A stretch of DNA of 64,000 nucleotides from Isoetes taiwanensis (lineage: Eukaryota; Streptophyta; Lycopodiopsida; Isoetales; Isoetaceae), in contig JAJEKV010000795.1 of assembly GCA_021234155.1 (NCBI GenBank), positions 25,822 to 89,821 on the forward strand. The letters are read 5' to 3'. Below the pieces are notes generated by a model, which searched no databases, was not told the origin of the DNA, and saw only the letters and a program-made list of their open reading frames with translations. This document shows positions 1 to 9,884 of this stretch, one piece after another. Position numbers and translations under genes: made by a program. Each line of letters starts with the position of its first letter. Within the stretch, counting starts at the first letter, position 1.

Positions 1-256
1 CCAGAAGATGGTTTATTAGCTTCTGTGGCTTCTGGTAATGATTCACAATTTTGCCTTGTGCACTTGGGTCCTGGAGCTTCGTCTTCTTTGGGAACTCTAG
101 GACATTAGAAAAATTTTGGCGGTGTCAGCGTTGTTAAAGTGCTCCATGGTACGCTTCCCATCGAAACTCGGTAAGCTACATGGAGATACTCGACCTTTTC
201 GCTGACCTCGGTCCTCCACCATGGTAGTTGATATTAGTTTTGTACCTGCAAGATCG

Positions 257-289
257 TATTCCAGAATAGTAAGTACGTATTCCAGAATA
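257..289. repeat. Two TATTCCAGAATA motifs in the last intron of the ParB-MTase gene
   Basis: Perfect 12-bp copies lie at 257-268 and 278-289, 21 bp apart, inside the 128-bp intron (donor GTGAGT read from 373, acceptor CTTGCAG ending at 246, minus strand). They share the TATTCNNGAATA core of the large arrays upstream in the same gene. Confidence 0.8.
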
Positions 290-1097
290 GAAGATGACGA
301 GTTACAACTGCAACAATGACTCAAAACTTGAAAGAAAGAACGTTTCAACTGCAATGGAGATTTGAAGACTCACCAGACCATATTTTCATAACCGGCTTGC
401 ACAGGAGAACCGAAGTAGTTCTTGAAAGTAGCTTCTACAAGTCCGGATTGCATGCTGGAGTGGAACACAACAAGACGCCTTGGTGTTTTTTTTGTGGTAA
501 CCTGCTTAATTCCGTCGACGAAAGCATTAAATTCTGAGTGTTTGAATGGCTGATCGTCGTGGCGGCTATCCCGACTTAAACCCATACGGCAAGTCTGCTA
601 TGACCAATGTAAAATCTTGTGGCTTTACACTTCCAGCCAACTTAGTGCAATCCCCATGAACGATAGAATAATAATTATTTTGATCAAACATGGAAAACCT
701 CTCGTAGTCGGACGGCTCAACATCAACAATACGCCTATCCGCTAGAGTTCTCTCTTCTCTGGCAGTCCTTACAAGATGCATAAAACCTTCTGGTAGGTCC
801 TTGTTCTTCTTCTTGCTCTGTTAGTAAAAGATGTTAGGCAGGCATCACAAAAGAAAAACATTAAAAGCGAAAAAAAAGCGTACCCGACCCTCAAAATTTG
901 GAGCGTATTGGATAATACGCTCGTCGGAAGTTGCTATGGGATAGAGTTCTTTACATCTGTCCCAGCTGTCCACGTTCAACTGCTCCATTAGACATGTTTG
1001 GCACGTAATAACATTTTTCTGGCTGGAAGTCAAGAACAATTAAACAAGGTGAGTATTGTTTTCTGAGAAACGAAAGCAATAAGAAAAAGCCACAGTG

Positions 1098-1404
1098 TAT
1101 TCCGGAATACCCTTTGTCTTACAAGCCAAAAGCAAAAGTGTATTCCGGAATATACCTCTGCTTTAAGTTTGAAGCAAAAGTGTATTCCGGAATACACTTT
1201 TGCTTTTCGTTCGAAGCAAAAATGTATTCCGGAATACACTTTTGCTTTACGTTTAAAGCAAAAGTGTATTCCGGAATACACTTTTGCTTTACGTTTAAAG
1301 CAAAAGTGTATTCCGGAATACACTTTTGCTTTGGCTTGTAAGCCAAAGTGTATTCTGGAATACACATTGGACTACTTACAGAAGCCAAAGTGTATTCCGG
1401 AATA
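1098..1404. repeat. 42-bp periodic palindrome array (core TATTCCGGAATA), intronic
   Basis: Eight cores start at 1098, 1141, 1183, 1225, 1267, 1309, 1351 and 1393. Spacing is 43 bp once and then exactly 42 bp. Each core sits in a longer perfect or near-perfect palindrome (GTGTATTCCGGAATACAC extended by AAAA/TTTT and GC), and the spacers (TTTACGTTTAAA type) are themselves almost self-complementary. The array therefore reads nearly the same on both strands. It lies wholly inside the 452-bp intron 1023-1474 of the ParB-MTase gene. One core (1351) has TTCTGGAA. Because 42 is a multiple of three, spurious ORFs cross it on both strands. Confidence 0.92.
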
Positions 1405-3192
1405 CACCTTGGCTTCTAAAAAAACATTTCTTGCTACGGAAGAAAAATTTAAATGAAAGTTCTGTCGTTCTTACTTGTGAAGTTCCTTGGACATCTCTTC
1501 AAGCGTAAACTCTTTATCAACGACCTTCTGCAGTAGCCTTTCTAGTATGTCCATGTCTGTAAAGCCCTGCATTTCTCTCCAGACCGTGATCGTCGTTTTC
1601 TTCTTCGGGACGTCAGAACCTTTCTTCTTTTCTGAGACCTTCCCTTTACTTTTTAATTCACCACGCTCGAACATGGTAAAAATTTCATTTTGTAGGTCCC
1701 ATATCGCGCACGGTAACAAACAAGGTTAGTTTTCGCATGGTTATTCGAATCTGAAAAAAAACGCACCGCCATCTCTCGAAGGCTAGTTGAAACCAGTTGT
1801 CATGCGGTATGAGAGACTGCCGTTTATTAGCTTCATCGTACTTAAGGCAGCACTCCACAGCGCACGCTTCCTTTAGTTCTAACGAGTATGCCGGCTTCTT
1901 CAAATCTTCTCCATATTTTTCCTTAAAAATTATGTACTCCCTGTGCATGAATCGGATCTTGTCGACGAAGTTCATCTTTAATTTGTACTCGTTGTCAGCA
2001 TTATGGGTGTTGGCAACGATTTTTGCTTCCTCGTCGGTGAGACCACAGTAAACTGCGCACAAGACAGAGAGGTACCTGGGGTTTTTCTTTTCTTTGTACA
2101 GCTGCCTTCTTGCCTTGAAGCTATGATTTCCCCAAGGCGTAGTGTGTGTATGTTTTGCGTTTTTTCTGTCATATTCACGGGGGTTTGACATTGCTCCCTG
2201 TCAACAAGGACAACTATTGGGGCGACATGAGCATTTGGATTGCTCCTAATTCTGTCCTTCAAGTTCCTTAAGTGGTCGGCATAAATTTTTCGAACTTGAA
2301 GCGGCCTTTCACCAGACTCATTCTTTGGGGGCAGCCTCATGCTAGTCACAGGAAGATAAATTACCCCTTGTACAAATTTTTCTCTGTTAATAACCTCCAT
2401 TCTTTCAGAGGTCTTATCAACCTTCTTTTCCTTTATTGCAACCCCGGGAGCTTTTCCTTTCCCCTTTTGTTTTTTTGAGGTTTCCTTGGGGACTTCTGTG
2501 ATTTCAAGCTACTGTACTTTTCGCTTCTTTGGTTCTTTAGCAGCTATGGTTTGTCTTGGCCTGCTAAGTTTCTTTGGCCGCGCAGGGGGTTCTTCCTCCT
2601 CTTCTTCCTCAAAACCTTTATCTGACGACCTCCCTGAAGAACTAGCAGAAGGTGGTGATTGTGATCTTTCTCCATCTGATTGCTCGGACTCACTGACAGG
2701 AAAGTCCTCGCTTGTGCTGGAACAAACCTGCCTAATACATGAACACAGGCTTCGTTTTGTCCGGTAGTGTGAAAAGAATTTGTACAGTGCCGGTGGTTGC
2801 ACAGTGACAATTTTAAAGAATGCGATGTCCACAACAATGAAGCCTTGGGAGGTCTTGAAGGATAGCCTCCCCACCTGACCTCCTTGTTCGGCAACCTCGG
2901 AGACATCTTTTATAAGGTTAACAAACTCGGAGTCGGCGTACCTTTTGTTACCAGCAATTTTATAGACGTACAAAAACGTCAGTGTGCTGTATTTTCCATC
3001 TGCACCCCTGGTCACGAACCATTGCGTTTGAAAGTTCTCATAAATAGCGGGCACATCTGTGTCAGCGGTGTGCTTCTGAGGGTGTGGACGCTTAGGCTTC
3101 TGAGATTTCTTTGATGCCCTCTTGCTTCCTTCTTCCCTGCCACTGAAACGTTTAAAACAACCATGTTAAGACAGAAATTCAAACGAAATTTG

Positions 3193-3637
3193 TATTCCAG
3201 AATAACATTTACTAATCTTGTGCCCTAAAAGGGCGGAAAAAAGCGGAAAACAAGCTAAAATGTTGTCACTCTAAGTCAATTTCTTGTGCCTTAATTGGAC
3301 TCGAAAGAGTAATTTTTAACTTAAAAAGTTGTCTGTTGCAGCTAAAAAGTGTGTTATTTTAGTTAAAAAAGCAAGCGTTCTCAAAACTACAAGCAAAATG
3401 TATTCCGGAATACACTTTGCTTACTGGCGAGGTGCAAAGTGTATTCCGGAATACACTTTACTCTACGCCTGAAGGGTCCGGAATACACTTTGCCCTTCAG
3501 GCGTAGAGTAAAGTGTATTCCGGATCTGGAGACGAGCAAAGTGTATTTCGGAATACACTTTGCCCTTCACCCGAAGGGCAAAGTGTATTCGGAATACACT
3601 TTGCACTTCGCCAGTGAGCAAAGTGTATTTCAGAATA
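3193..3637. repeat. Second block of TATTCCGGAATA palindromes upstream of the ParB-MTase exon
   Basis: A single TATTCCAGAATA lies at 3193-3204. A cluster follows with cores at 3401, 3442, about 3477 (half), 3515 (truncated), 3544, 3586 (one base short) and 3626, about 40 bp apart where intact. Several cores keep private outer stems ending in GCAAAG/CTTTGC, so each can fold as its own hairpin. It lies 5' of the acceptor at 3143-3144, so it is either in an upstream intron or in the divergent intergenic region. Confidence 0.85.
3445..3524. repeat. Perfect 32-bp inverted repeat with 16-bp loop
   Basis: The left arm 3445-3476 and right arm 3493-3524 are exact reverse complements. Both begin or end in TCCGGA. 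The loop 3477-3492 is itself half of another palindrome unit. This is the longest perfect hairpin in the block. Confidence 0.9.
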
Positions 3638-3923
3638 CACTTTGCTCTTCGCCAGATGGGCAAAGTTTTGGCCTACAGAAGCAAATCAGAAAACAAAAGA
3701 AAGACGTACTATGTACTTTACATGCTTACCTGTCCATTGTTTTCGCTATGTGAATCGGAATACAGCAAATGTATATTGATCTAAGGCTTCGGGTGGCGAC
3801 TAAATCTGAAAGCGGAATACGCAAATCGAAATTTCGAATTTTCCTTTTTAAAGGTAGGCAACTGTCAGTTGTGTTTTTCTATGTGATGCGGAATACGTCT
3901 TGTCCAAACACTCTGGATAAGTG

Positions 3924-4007
3924 TATTCTAGAATAGCATTCTTGCACATACACAGCAAATGCTGCACACACAATACTATTCCAGAATAGCATTTGTATTC
4001 TCGAATA
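3924..4007. promoter_or_regulatory. TTCNNGAA inverted motifs in the divergent intergenic region
   Basis: TATTCTAGAATA (3924-3935), TATTCCAGAATA (3977-3988) and TATTCTCGAATA (3996-4007) lie 60-150 bp upstream of the DUF7869-like coding region. The two central bases vary while TTC and GAA are kept. This is the pattern of a heat-shock-element half array (tail-to-tail nTTCn/nGAAn), or of a transposase binding site. No promoter elements were otherwise resolved. Regulatory role is inferred. Confidence 0.4.
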
Positions 4008-4069
4008 TCATTAGTCCAATCGACTTGTGAGTTAGTAACAAGCCCACAATTTTTTGCAGTTGTTTGACA

Positions 4070-7000
4070 TGGTTAACCGCTTCGTGAACAAACTTCCACC
4101 ACCATTTGTTTGCCCAAGTACCTCTACTTCAGATGGAACACAAGACGGAGATGCTTCTTCAACACCTACCTCGACAAGGTCTTTGTTGCTTTCGAAGACA
4201 CTCAGGAGTCCAAGAACTAGTAGGCGCCACCACCTTTCCAACCCTCTCCAAGTCCGGTGGGAAACCGGCTGCCACCACCTTTCCAAGCCTCACATTTGTT
4301 GCGTAGCAATCTTCCACCACCATTTGTTCCATCCCCCGACACTACAATGGCTCGACCCTCGCAAATTTTTTGAACGGACTACCTCCTCCGCGTTTGTTGT
4401 TTCTCCATCTTCACTTACACATGCCGGGAATACGACTCGTTCAAGAAGGCTGCGAGATTCTCCATCGTTTCTCCCACCACGATTTCACTACAAATGAAGA
4501 GGCGACCGCAAAGCATCTACTCCTCTTCACACAAGCGTGGTGACACATGGGTTTGCGAGAATTTGACCGCTATAAGAGAGATGTTTGATCGAACTCCCGT
4601 GAAGACGCTACAACAACTTTTTTGGCACATCATATGCTGGCCCATCTCCTTCATTCAACACTTTGCACCTCCGCCTTTTTCGGGTACAACTTCCGTGGTT
4701 TGTTCTCCTCTACAAGCACACTACTAAGGGCGAGGAGGTCACCCCAGAGTAGAACTCTCTTGAGGAAGATGAAGACACCAACGAAGTGCAACGAGATTAC
4801 GTTCTCTAGCCAGTCCACCAAAAAATTCAAGGTGGATTATGGTGTGAGAGCATGCTCCTCTGTAAGAAGAAGAAACCTTATGGACGAGCATAAAATGAGA
4901 AGACTTTTAAGAAGTAAATGCTGCTCATTGGGTTGCATCAACAAATTTAACATGTCTAAATTACGAGCAATTAGAGACAACTTCTGAGTTCAATGACATT
5001 GGCTGACGAGAATGCCTACTTGGCCTATCATGTAAGGCGGACCGCAACACCTTCTTGCACTACATTAACCGTCAAGAAGTTTGCCAGAAATGCTTTATGG
5101 TTGTCCACCGTTTAGGGACTACCAGAATGTCTAGAATACACAAAAGACTGGACAAAAATCCAGCAATTGATGATCATTGTGGACCAAGAAGAGTTGTAAC
5201 CATGCATGCCCTTCTTCTTTGTGTCATGGATGGAGAAATATTTTAGAGAAACATGTGAGAAGGCGCCTAACAAACAACATGTATCATTTAAGCGATAACA
5301 TCACCAAAAAGATGTTTTTAATGAGTACAAAGAGACTTGCACTCAACTTCAGCACATCTCTTACTCACACTTCACCGGATTGTGGAAAAGTGAATTGGGT
5401 TTAGTGAAAATTCCGTGAGACCTGAGAATGTCCATTTTGCTCAAGGTGTCTGAGAATTAAAAAGTCAAAGAGAAAGCGCAAAGGCAGAGGTCGAAAGAAG
5501 TAAGCTCATGTTCTTCAATCTCTCACTTGTTTTAAAAAAATGCTTTGACCTTATTTCTTTCTGAGATATTGTGCAATGAGAACCTTGCGGACATCGTGAA
5601 CAACAAGAGAGAAGAAAGCTTGCCAAACACGAAAAAAAAAAGCTCTTGAGCGTCCACAACCGCAATATATGTCATTTGTGATTGATGGAATGGACCAAAA
5701 AAAAACTATACCACATTTCTTGAACATTCCTAAAGATGTGCCAGAGGAATGTTTTGTTAAGGTCCACCTTGTAGGAGCTATGGTCTTCAAAGGAAGTCTA
5801 AAGTGCAAAGTATTTTTGACATATCCAAACTTGCATGGTGACCCGAACCTCACAATTACAATTCTTAACAAGGTCCTGTGCGAGCAAGAGCAATTACCAC
5901 CAGTGCTTTACCTGCAACTTGACAATACTACAAGGGAGAACAAGAATCAAACACTCTTTGCATACTGTGCTATGTTAGTGGAGCTAGGGATCTTTAGAAA
6001 AGTGAAGCTCGGTTTTTTACTTGTAGGCCACACTCATGATCAGATTGACCAGATGTTCAACATATTTTCTGTGCGCCTTAGAAGGAAGAAGGCTTTCTCC
6101 CTTCCTACATTAGTTCGAATTATTGAAGATTCTTACACTCCCACTCCAGTGATCGATCTTCTTAAAGAGACTGCTGATTTCAGAGAGTTTGTTTTCTCTC
6201 AACGTTCAGACAGAGAACAAGTTGTGAACAAGTTGAATGATCTCACCTTTCAACATCACATCAAGTTCTACTTGAAGGATGGCCAGAGTTTCTTACAGGG
6301 GCACCCGTTTACTCTGGAGTCCACAAGAGGGATTACGCTTCCTTAAATATATTCCAGACACTTCCTTCATAGAACGTGCTGAACAACTTCCTCTCAAAAA
6401 TCCTAAGGAGTCCAAGTAGAAGAAAAGTACCCCAGAGTCATCCTTAAAAGCCATTGAAAATGGAATTTCCTCAGGCTTTAAGTACTTCTTAGAAGAAGAT
6501 CGGATGTGGTGGAGTAATTTCTTTCTCGAACAGAAAATTGTTGTGAAAAATATAGCTCTAAGACAGTTGCAAGAACCATTTCGATGGCCTAACACCTTCC
6601 ATCAACCCCAAAGACAAAGCGAGGTCAAAGCAAGTGCTACATTAGCACCTGCAGTAGAAGAAGATAAGGATTGAGTCATGTACCTCGGACCAAGACGCAG
6701 GAATGAACCTCAAGGTAATATCACAGAAATTACCAAGGGTATGATAATTGCTCTTCCAACTGAAGAGGATGACAAAGGTCGACCTTTCTGGATAGCAAAA
6801 GTGCTTGACACAGTCAAGGAGGAAGGCTTAGTCACTAAACTCAAGATTCATTGGCTTGCAAACACTTTCGAGAAAATGCTTTTGAAGGTAGATATGAGTT
6901 AGAAATGAGAAGCCAAGGAAAAGGAAGAAAGTCCAAGAAGGTGGGTTGTAGGGATGAGTGATCCTTAATGACGTGACTATATTGTGCTATGATTTTAAAT

Positions 7001-7243
7001 TGAAAATCGACAATCGTCTATGCAGAGAACTATCAATTTGCTTAAAAAGCTTGTAATTACGAAGAAGAGGATGAAGAAGGTGGTGGCAATGCTACACCAT
7101 CTGTTGATAGTGATGAGGAAGATAACTCAAGCACTTCCTCTAGTGACAGTGAAAGAAGTGAAGGTGATGAGGATGGCATAAATGAACATGATGACGTCCT
7201 GGATCCCTCCTTCATCACTCCTCACACTTTTGCACATAACTGA
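4070..7243 (+). pseudogene. DUF7869-like transposase, copy 1, degenerate
   Basis: Several frames join to the layout of DUF7869-like proteins. Parts seen: a low-complexity Pro/Ser/Arg N-terminal stretch (4070-4490); a Cys cluster SKCCSLGCINKF (about 4908); VCQKCFMVVH (about 5083) followed by a short helical segment; a fragment SYSHFTGLWKSELG (about 5365); and an open core at 5669-6346. The core has VIDGMDQKK (D6), LQLDNTTRENKNQ (D85, E90) and VGHTHDQIDQMFN (H121, H123, D127), which fit the acidic residues of an RNase-H-like transposase fold. After a frameshift near 6330 come a tail domain with MIIALPTEEDDKGRPFW (about 6740) and a Glu/Asp/Ser-rich end (7055-7243, stop TGA). Stops and frameshifts make it non-functional. 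It is divergent from the ParB-MTase gene and separated from its first placed exon by about 0.9 kb of palindrome-rich DNA. The family name is recalled rather than searched; the transposase role is inferred. Confidence 0.65.
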
Positions 7244-7669
7244 GTCTTAGAAAAAGACTGTAAATTTTGCATGTGAATATGAAGATTCTATCTTCAAATT
7301 TTGAGAATACTACAGTTTCAGTTACGGACTAACTTCAATTTTTTGTTAAATATTTTATCCTCTGAAATTAGGGTTTCTCACGTAAAATATACTTCAAGAA
7401 CATTCTATTTGCTAAGAAAATGACACTTTAAAACAGTCAATTCTTTCGTTGCACAAAAAAATTAGTCACTTTTGGGGGGGCCAAAATAGAATTTCATGCA
7501 TCTTTTTTTTTTAACCTCGTTTTACCCCTTTTTGTAAAAAAAAAGGGAATCTTTAAGGAATATTCCTTTCGCTCTCGTTTCGATGATTTGCTCCCGTTTA
7601 ATACGCAATCTTGTTGATAGTAAAAAAAAAAAGAATATATCATAACATCTACGTGATGTTGTGAATTTT
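7244..7669. other. Gene-free AT-rich stretch
   Basis: No credible ORF or RNA gene was seen. It contains T-runs and A-runs (7501-7545, 7620-7632). Confidence 0.6.
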
Positions 7670-7781
7670 GAATTCTTTGATGCTCTTTAGCTAGTCTTAT
7701 CAACCCCATGAAACTACAGATTAATGAGAATGTGTAGTTTCTTGGGGTTGGTCATACTGGCTGGAGGGCATCAAAGGATTC
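7670..7781 (+). ncRNA. Candidate hairpin RNA precursor (or very small foldback element)
   Basis: Arms 7670-7718 and 7733-7781 (49 nt each) pair around a 14-nt loop. There are 40 Watson-Crick pairs, six U-G wobbles and three mismatches on the plus strand. Weaker pairing continues about nine bases further out. All six wobble positions are T opposite G, so plus-strand RNA folds far better than minus-strand RNA. Length and pairing resemble a plant pre-miRNA, but no known miRNA sequence was recognised. An old MITE-like inverted repeat is the main alternative. Confidence 0.35.
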
Positions 7782-7852
7782 AATGTTTTCGACATTGCAT
7801 ATAAAAAAACATAATAAAATAAGCGTGACATAAAAGTTTAAGCTGCAAAATT

Positions 7853-8600
7853 GCGCCAGGCGCGAGTTTGTATTTATATTCAAAAGAAATATAGTACATT
7901 TTTCCTTCTGGGAAAATGCGCCAGGCGCGAGTTCTTTCTAAACTAACATAGCTGGCTTTACATATCTCTACAAAATGTCACATAGGCCCACTTCATCAGC
8001 CCAATACCGAGTAAAGTCCCACCTGTACCACTCTGATATGACAGGATCCTCCCATTCCCTGCGAATGTCGAGTCTCCAAATCAGAGTGTCCCGTCGATCC
8101 TTGATACTCCTAATCAAATCCTCGTATTTATTTGTTGGCATGAGCCTTACTAAGAGCATGAGGAGCTGCATATGTCCAGTGATGTGATGGTAGCATTCCC
8201 ATGGCCCCTGATACAGACTGTCATATGGTTTGTCCAACTCTGTGTGAATGTTTTGAACAGCACAATTAAGTAGTATCTTGTACAGGGTCCAGCGTTGATG
8301 GTCGTCCAGGGGAAGTACATTTGAACTAGAAGCGGCCATGTGTAATGCACTAGAACGAGAGAAATTAACTAATTAGCAAATGATATTCCTCTCCCCAGAA
8401 AACGATTCTAAATATACAAAATCCAAAACGCGCCAGGCGCGTTTGCTATATTGTTTTTTTCACAGATCTACTTCACACGCACCTGGCGCGATTTGTATAA
8501 AGCCGTATGAAATAGAAAGGCCAAACTAGAAACGCGCCTGGCGCGATTTGATTAACCTAGTGGGAAATTAGAAGCCAAACTAGAAATGTGCCAAGCGCGA
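7853..8600. repeat. GCGCCWGGCGC palindrome family around a small ORF
   Basis: Copies of GCGCCAGGCGC lie at 7853-7863, 7918-7928 and 8430-8440. The last extends to AAACGCGCCAGGCGCGTTT, a 19-bp odd palindrome. CGCGCCTGGCGCG lies at 8533-8545, with diverged copies at about 8478-8490 and 8587-8599. Two lie 3' and four lie 5' of the minus-strand ORF 7968-8339, none inside it. The flanks (AAATCGCG, CGCGAGTTT) repeat as well. Confidence 0.85.
7968..8339 (-). CDS. Hypothetical protein, 123 aa
   Basis: An uninterrupted ATG-initiated ORF starting MAASSSNVLPLDDHQRW. It is rich in Trp, Leu and Arg, without a signal peptide or a clear membrane segment, and contains PTNKYEDLIRSIKDRRD and ISEWYRWDFTRYW. 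I do not recognise it. The ATG at 8337-8339 is the first in frame. It is flanked on both sides by the GCGCCWGGCGC palindromes, and is divergent from the DUF7869-like gene starting near 10325. By analogy with the ParB-MTase/DUF7869 pair it may be the accessory gene of that element. It could also be a single exon of a longer gene or a chance ORF. Confidence 0.4.
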   Translation of the reverse strand: MAASSSNVLPLDDHQRWTLYKILLNCAVQNIHTELDKPYDSLYQGPWECYHHITGHMQLLMLLVRLMPTNKYEDLIRSIKDRRDTLIWRLDIRREWEDPVISEWYRWDFTRYWADEVGLCDIL

Positions 8601-8639
8601 TTTCGCCCATTCTAACATATCATTCTATAGAAAAAAAAA

Positions 8640-9060
8640 AGCAGAAAAATAGAATACGAAGCCAGGGGAATAGATAGAGCAAATCTAAGAGCAGATAGAG
8701 CAGAATAAGAACTCATAGAGCAGATAGAGCAGATAGAATAAGAACAAATAGCGCAGATATATAATAATAATACTCCTTGTTTAGTTCATTATTTAGTTCA
8801 TTGTTTTGGTTCATTATTTAGAGCAGATAGAGCAAGATCATAGAGCAAGATCATAGTTCATTATTTAGTTCATTGTTTTGGTTCATTATTTAGAGCAGAT
8901 AGAGCAAGATCATAGAGCAAGATCATAGTGCAAGATCATACAAGCAATAGAACATGTTTATAAGCAATAGATAGAGCAAGATCATAGAGCAAGATCATAA
9001 TATAAGCAATAAAACATGTTTATAAGCAATAGAGGGTGTTTATAAACAATAGATCTATAT
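8640..9060. repeat. Tandem AGATAGAGCA / AAGATCATAG low-complexity repeats
   Basis: Short units such as GAGCAGATAGAGCAGATAG and AGAGCAAGATCATAG recur many times. A roughly 60-bp segment with TTTAGTTCATTGTTTTGG is duplicated (about 8780-8830 and 8855-8895). No coding content. Confidence 0.7.
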
Positions 9061-9239
9061 ATGAAGGTGCTAGGGCAGTATAGGATTGATGCATCTAAAA
9101 GTCTAAGCCGAGAAGCACTCCCCCTTGATTAACCCTGAAGCTCATATAACAGATAAAGAACAGATAAAGCAGATAGAACAGAACTTTCAAATACTAGAAT
9201 AAAAACAAGAATAAGATAACAGACTTTAAGTAAAGAACA

Positions 9240-9880
9240 TGAAATACTAACCTCTTTGTTTTCTGTACCCGAGATTTGAGCCTTTGCCTTTGAGCCGAAA
9301 CAAAAAATCGAAAACAAAAGTTGATTTGAGCCGAGAAGAAGCCAATAGCAGATGATTTGAGCCAATAGAAGCCGAGAAGAAGCCGAGAAACCTTTGAGCT
9401 GAAAGCTTTGTAGAAACCAAAAACCCTGAAGCCGAGAAACCTTTGAGCAGAAAAACCAAAAGCAGAAGATTGTAGAAGCCGAAAAGCCACAGAGAAAAAG
9501 CAGAAGATTGTAGAAGCCGAAAAGCCACAGAGAAAAAGCCAGAAAAATCGAAAGCCAGAAGCCAGAAAACTCGAAAGCCAGAAGCCAAAAAACTAGAAAA
9601 GCTTTAGCCGAAATGCTTTAGCCGAAAAGCTTTACCTCGAAAGCGCCGAGAAGCTCGAAAACACACCAGTATAAAAAGCGCCCAGATTGTTCGAAAAGCA
9701 CCAGATTGTAAGCGCGCCAGCAGATTGTAAGCGCACCGGCAGATTGTAAGCACACCAGTATGAAGTTCGAAATCGCACCAGCAGTTCGAAAGAGAGACAG
9801 AAAATTTGGAAAGGGAGTGTAAACTGAATGTAATAACTACTTTAAAAAATTCGTACCGCGCCATAATAACTGCCGCGAAA
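9240..9880. repeat. Purine-rich AGCCGAGAAG / AAGCCAGAA repeats
   Basis: Degenerate tandem copies of GCCGAGAAG, AAAGCCAGAAGCC and CACCAGATTGTAAGCGC run across the interval. The ORFs on the opposite strand (Phe/Leu/Ser-rich) are a product of this composition. No gene is called. Confidence 0.65.
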
Positions 9881-9884
9881 ATTT

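Larger units (their letters stand above)
1..3142 (-). pseudogene. ParB-like / amino-methyltransferase-like nuclear protein, degenerate, multi-exon
   Basis: Minus-strand exons: 3142-1767 (splice acceptor TTTCAG), about 1713-1475, 1022-884, 817-374 and 245 downward. Order of parts: an unrecognised N-terminal domain; a Ser/Glu-rich acidic linker (about 2600-2730); the classical nuclear signal PKKRKV just before 2511; a ParB/sulfiredoxin-like segment (about 2400-1900) with APIVVLVDREQC and GNHSFKARRQL followed by GLTDEEAK; a helical linker; then a methyltransferase-like segment with VHGDCTKL and the motif-IV-like DLPYGF (about 600). The spliced frame continues ENMVW to YKTN across intron 246-373, as expected for such enzymes. 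Damage: an in-frame TAG at 2509-2511, a frameshift near the C-run at about 2185, another directly after DLPYGF, and an unresolved junction at 1714-1766. The far 5' end and the true C-terminus are not placed. Known: ParB-fold plus amino-MTase modules occur in phages and mobile elements. Inferred: a transposon-encoded DNA methyltransferase, base specificity unknown. Confidence 0.6.

Noticed and set aside
1098-1404. CRISPR array
   Set aside because: The spacers are the same near-palindromic sequence rather than unique, and the genome is eukaryotic.
1030-1456. ORFs on both strands with a 14-residue repeat (VYSGIHFCF and CIPEYTFA types)
   Set aside because: They are a by-product of the 42-bp self-complementary array, appear in several frames at once, and the region is inside an intron.
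9129-9588. Overlapping Phe/Leu/Ser-rich ORFs on the minus strand
   Set aside because: They arise from purine-rich tandem repeats on the plus strand and have no domain-like features.
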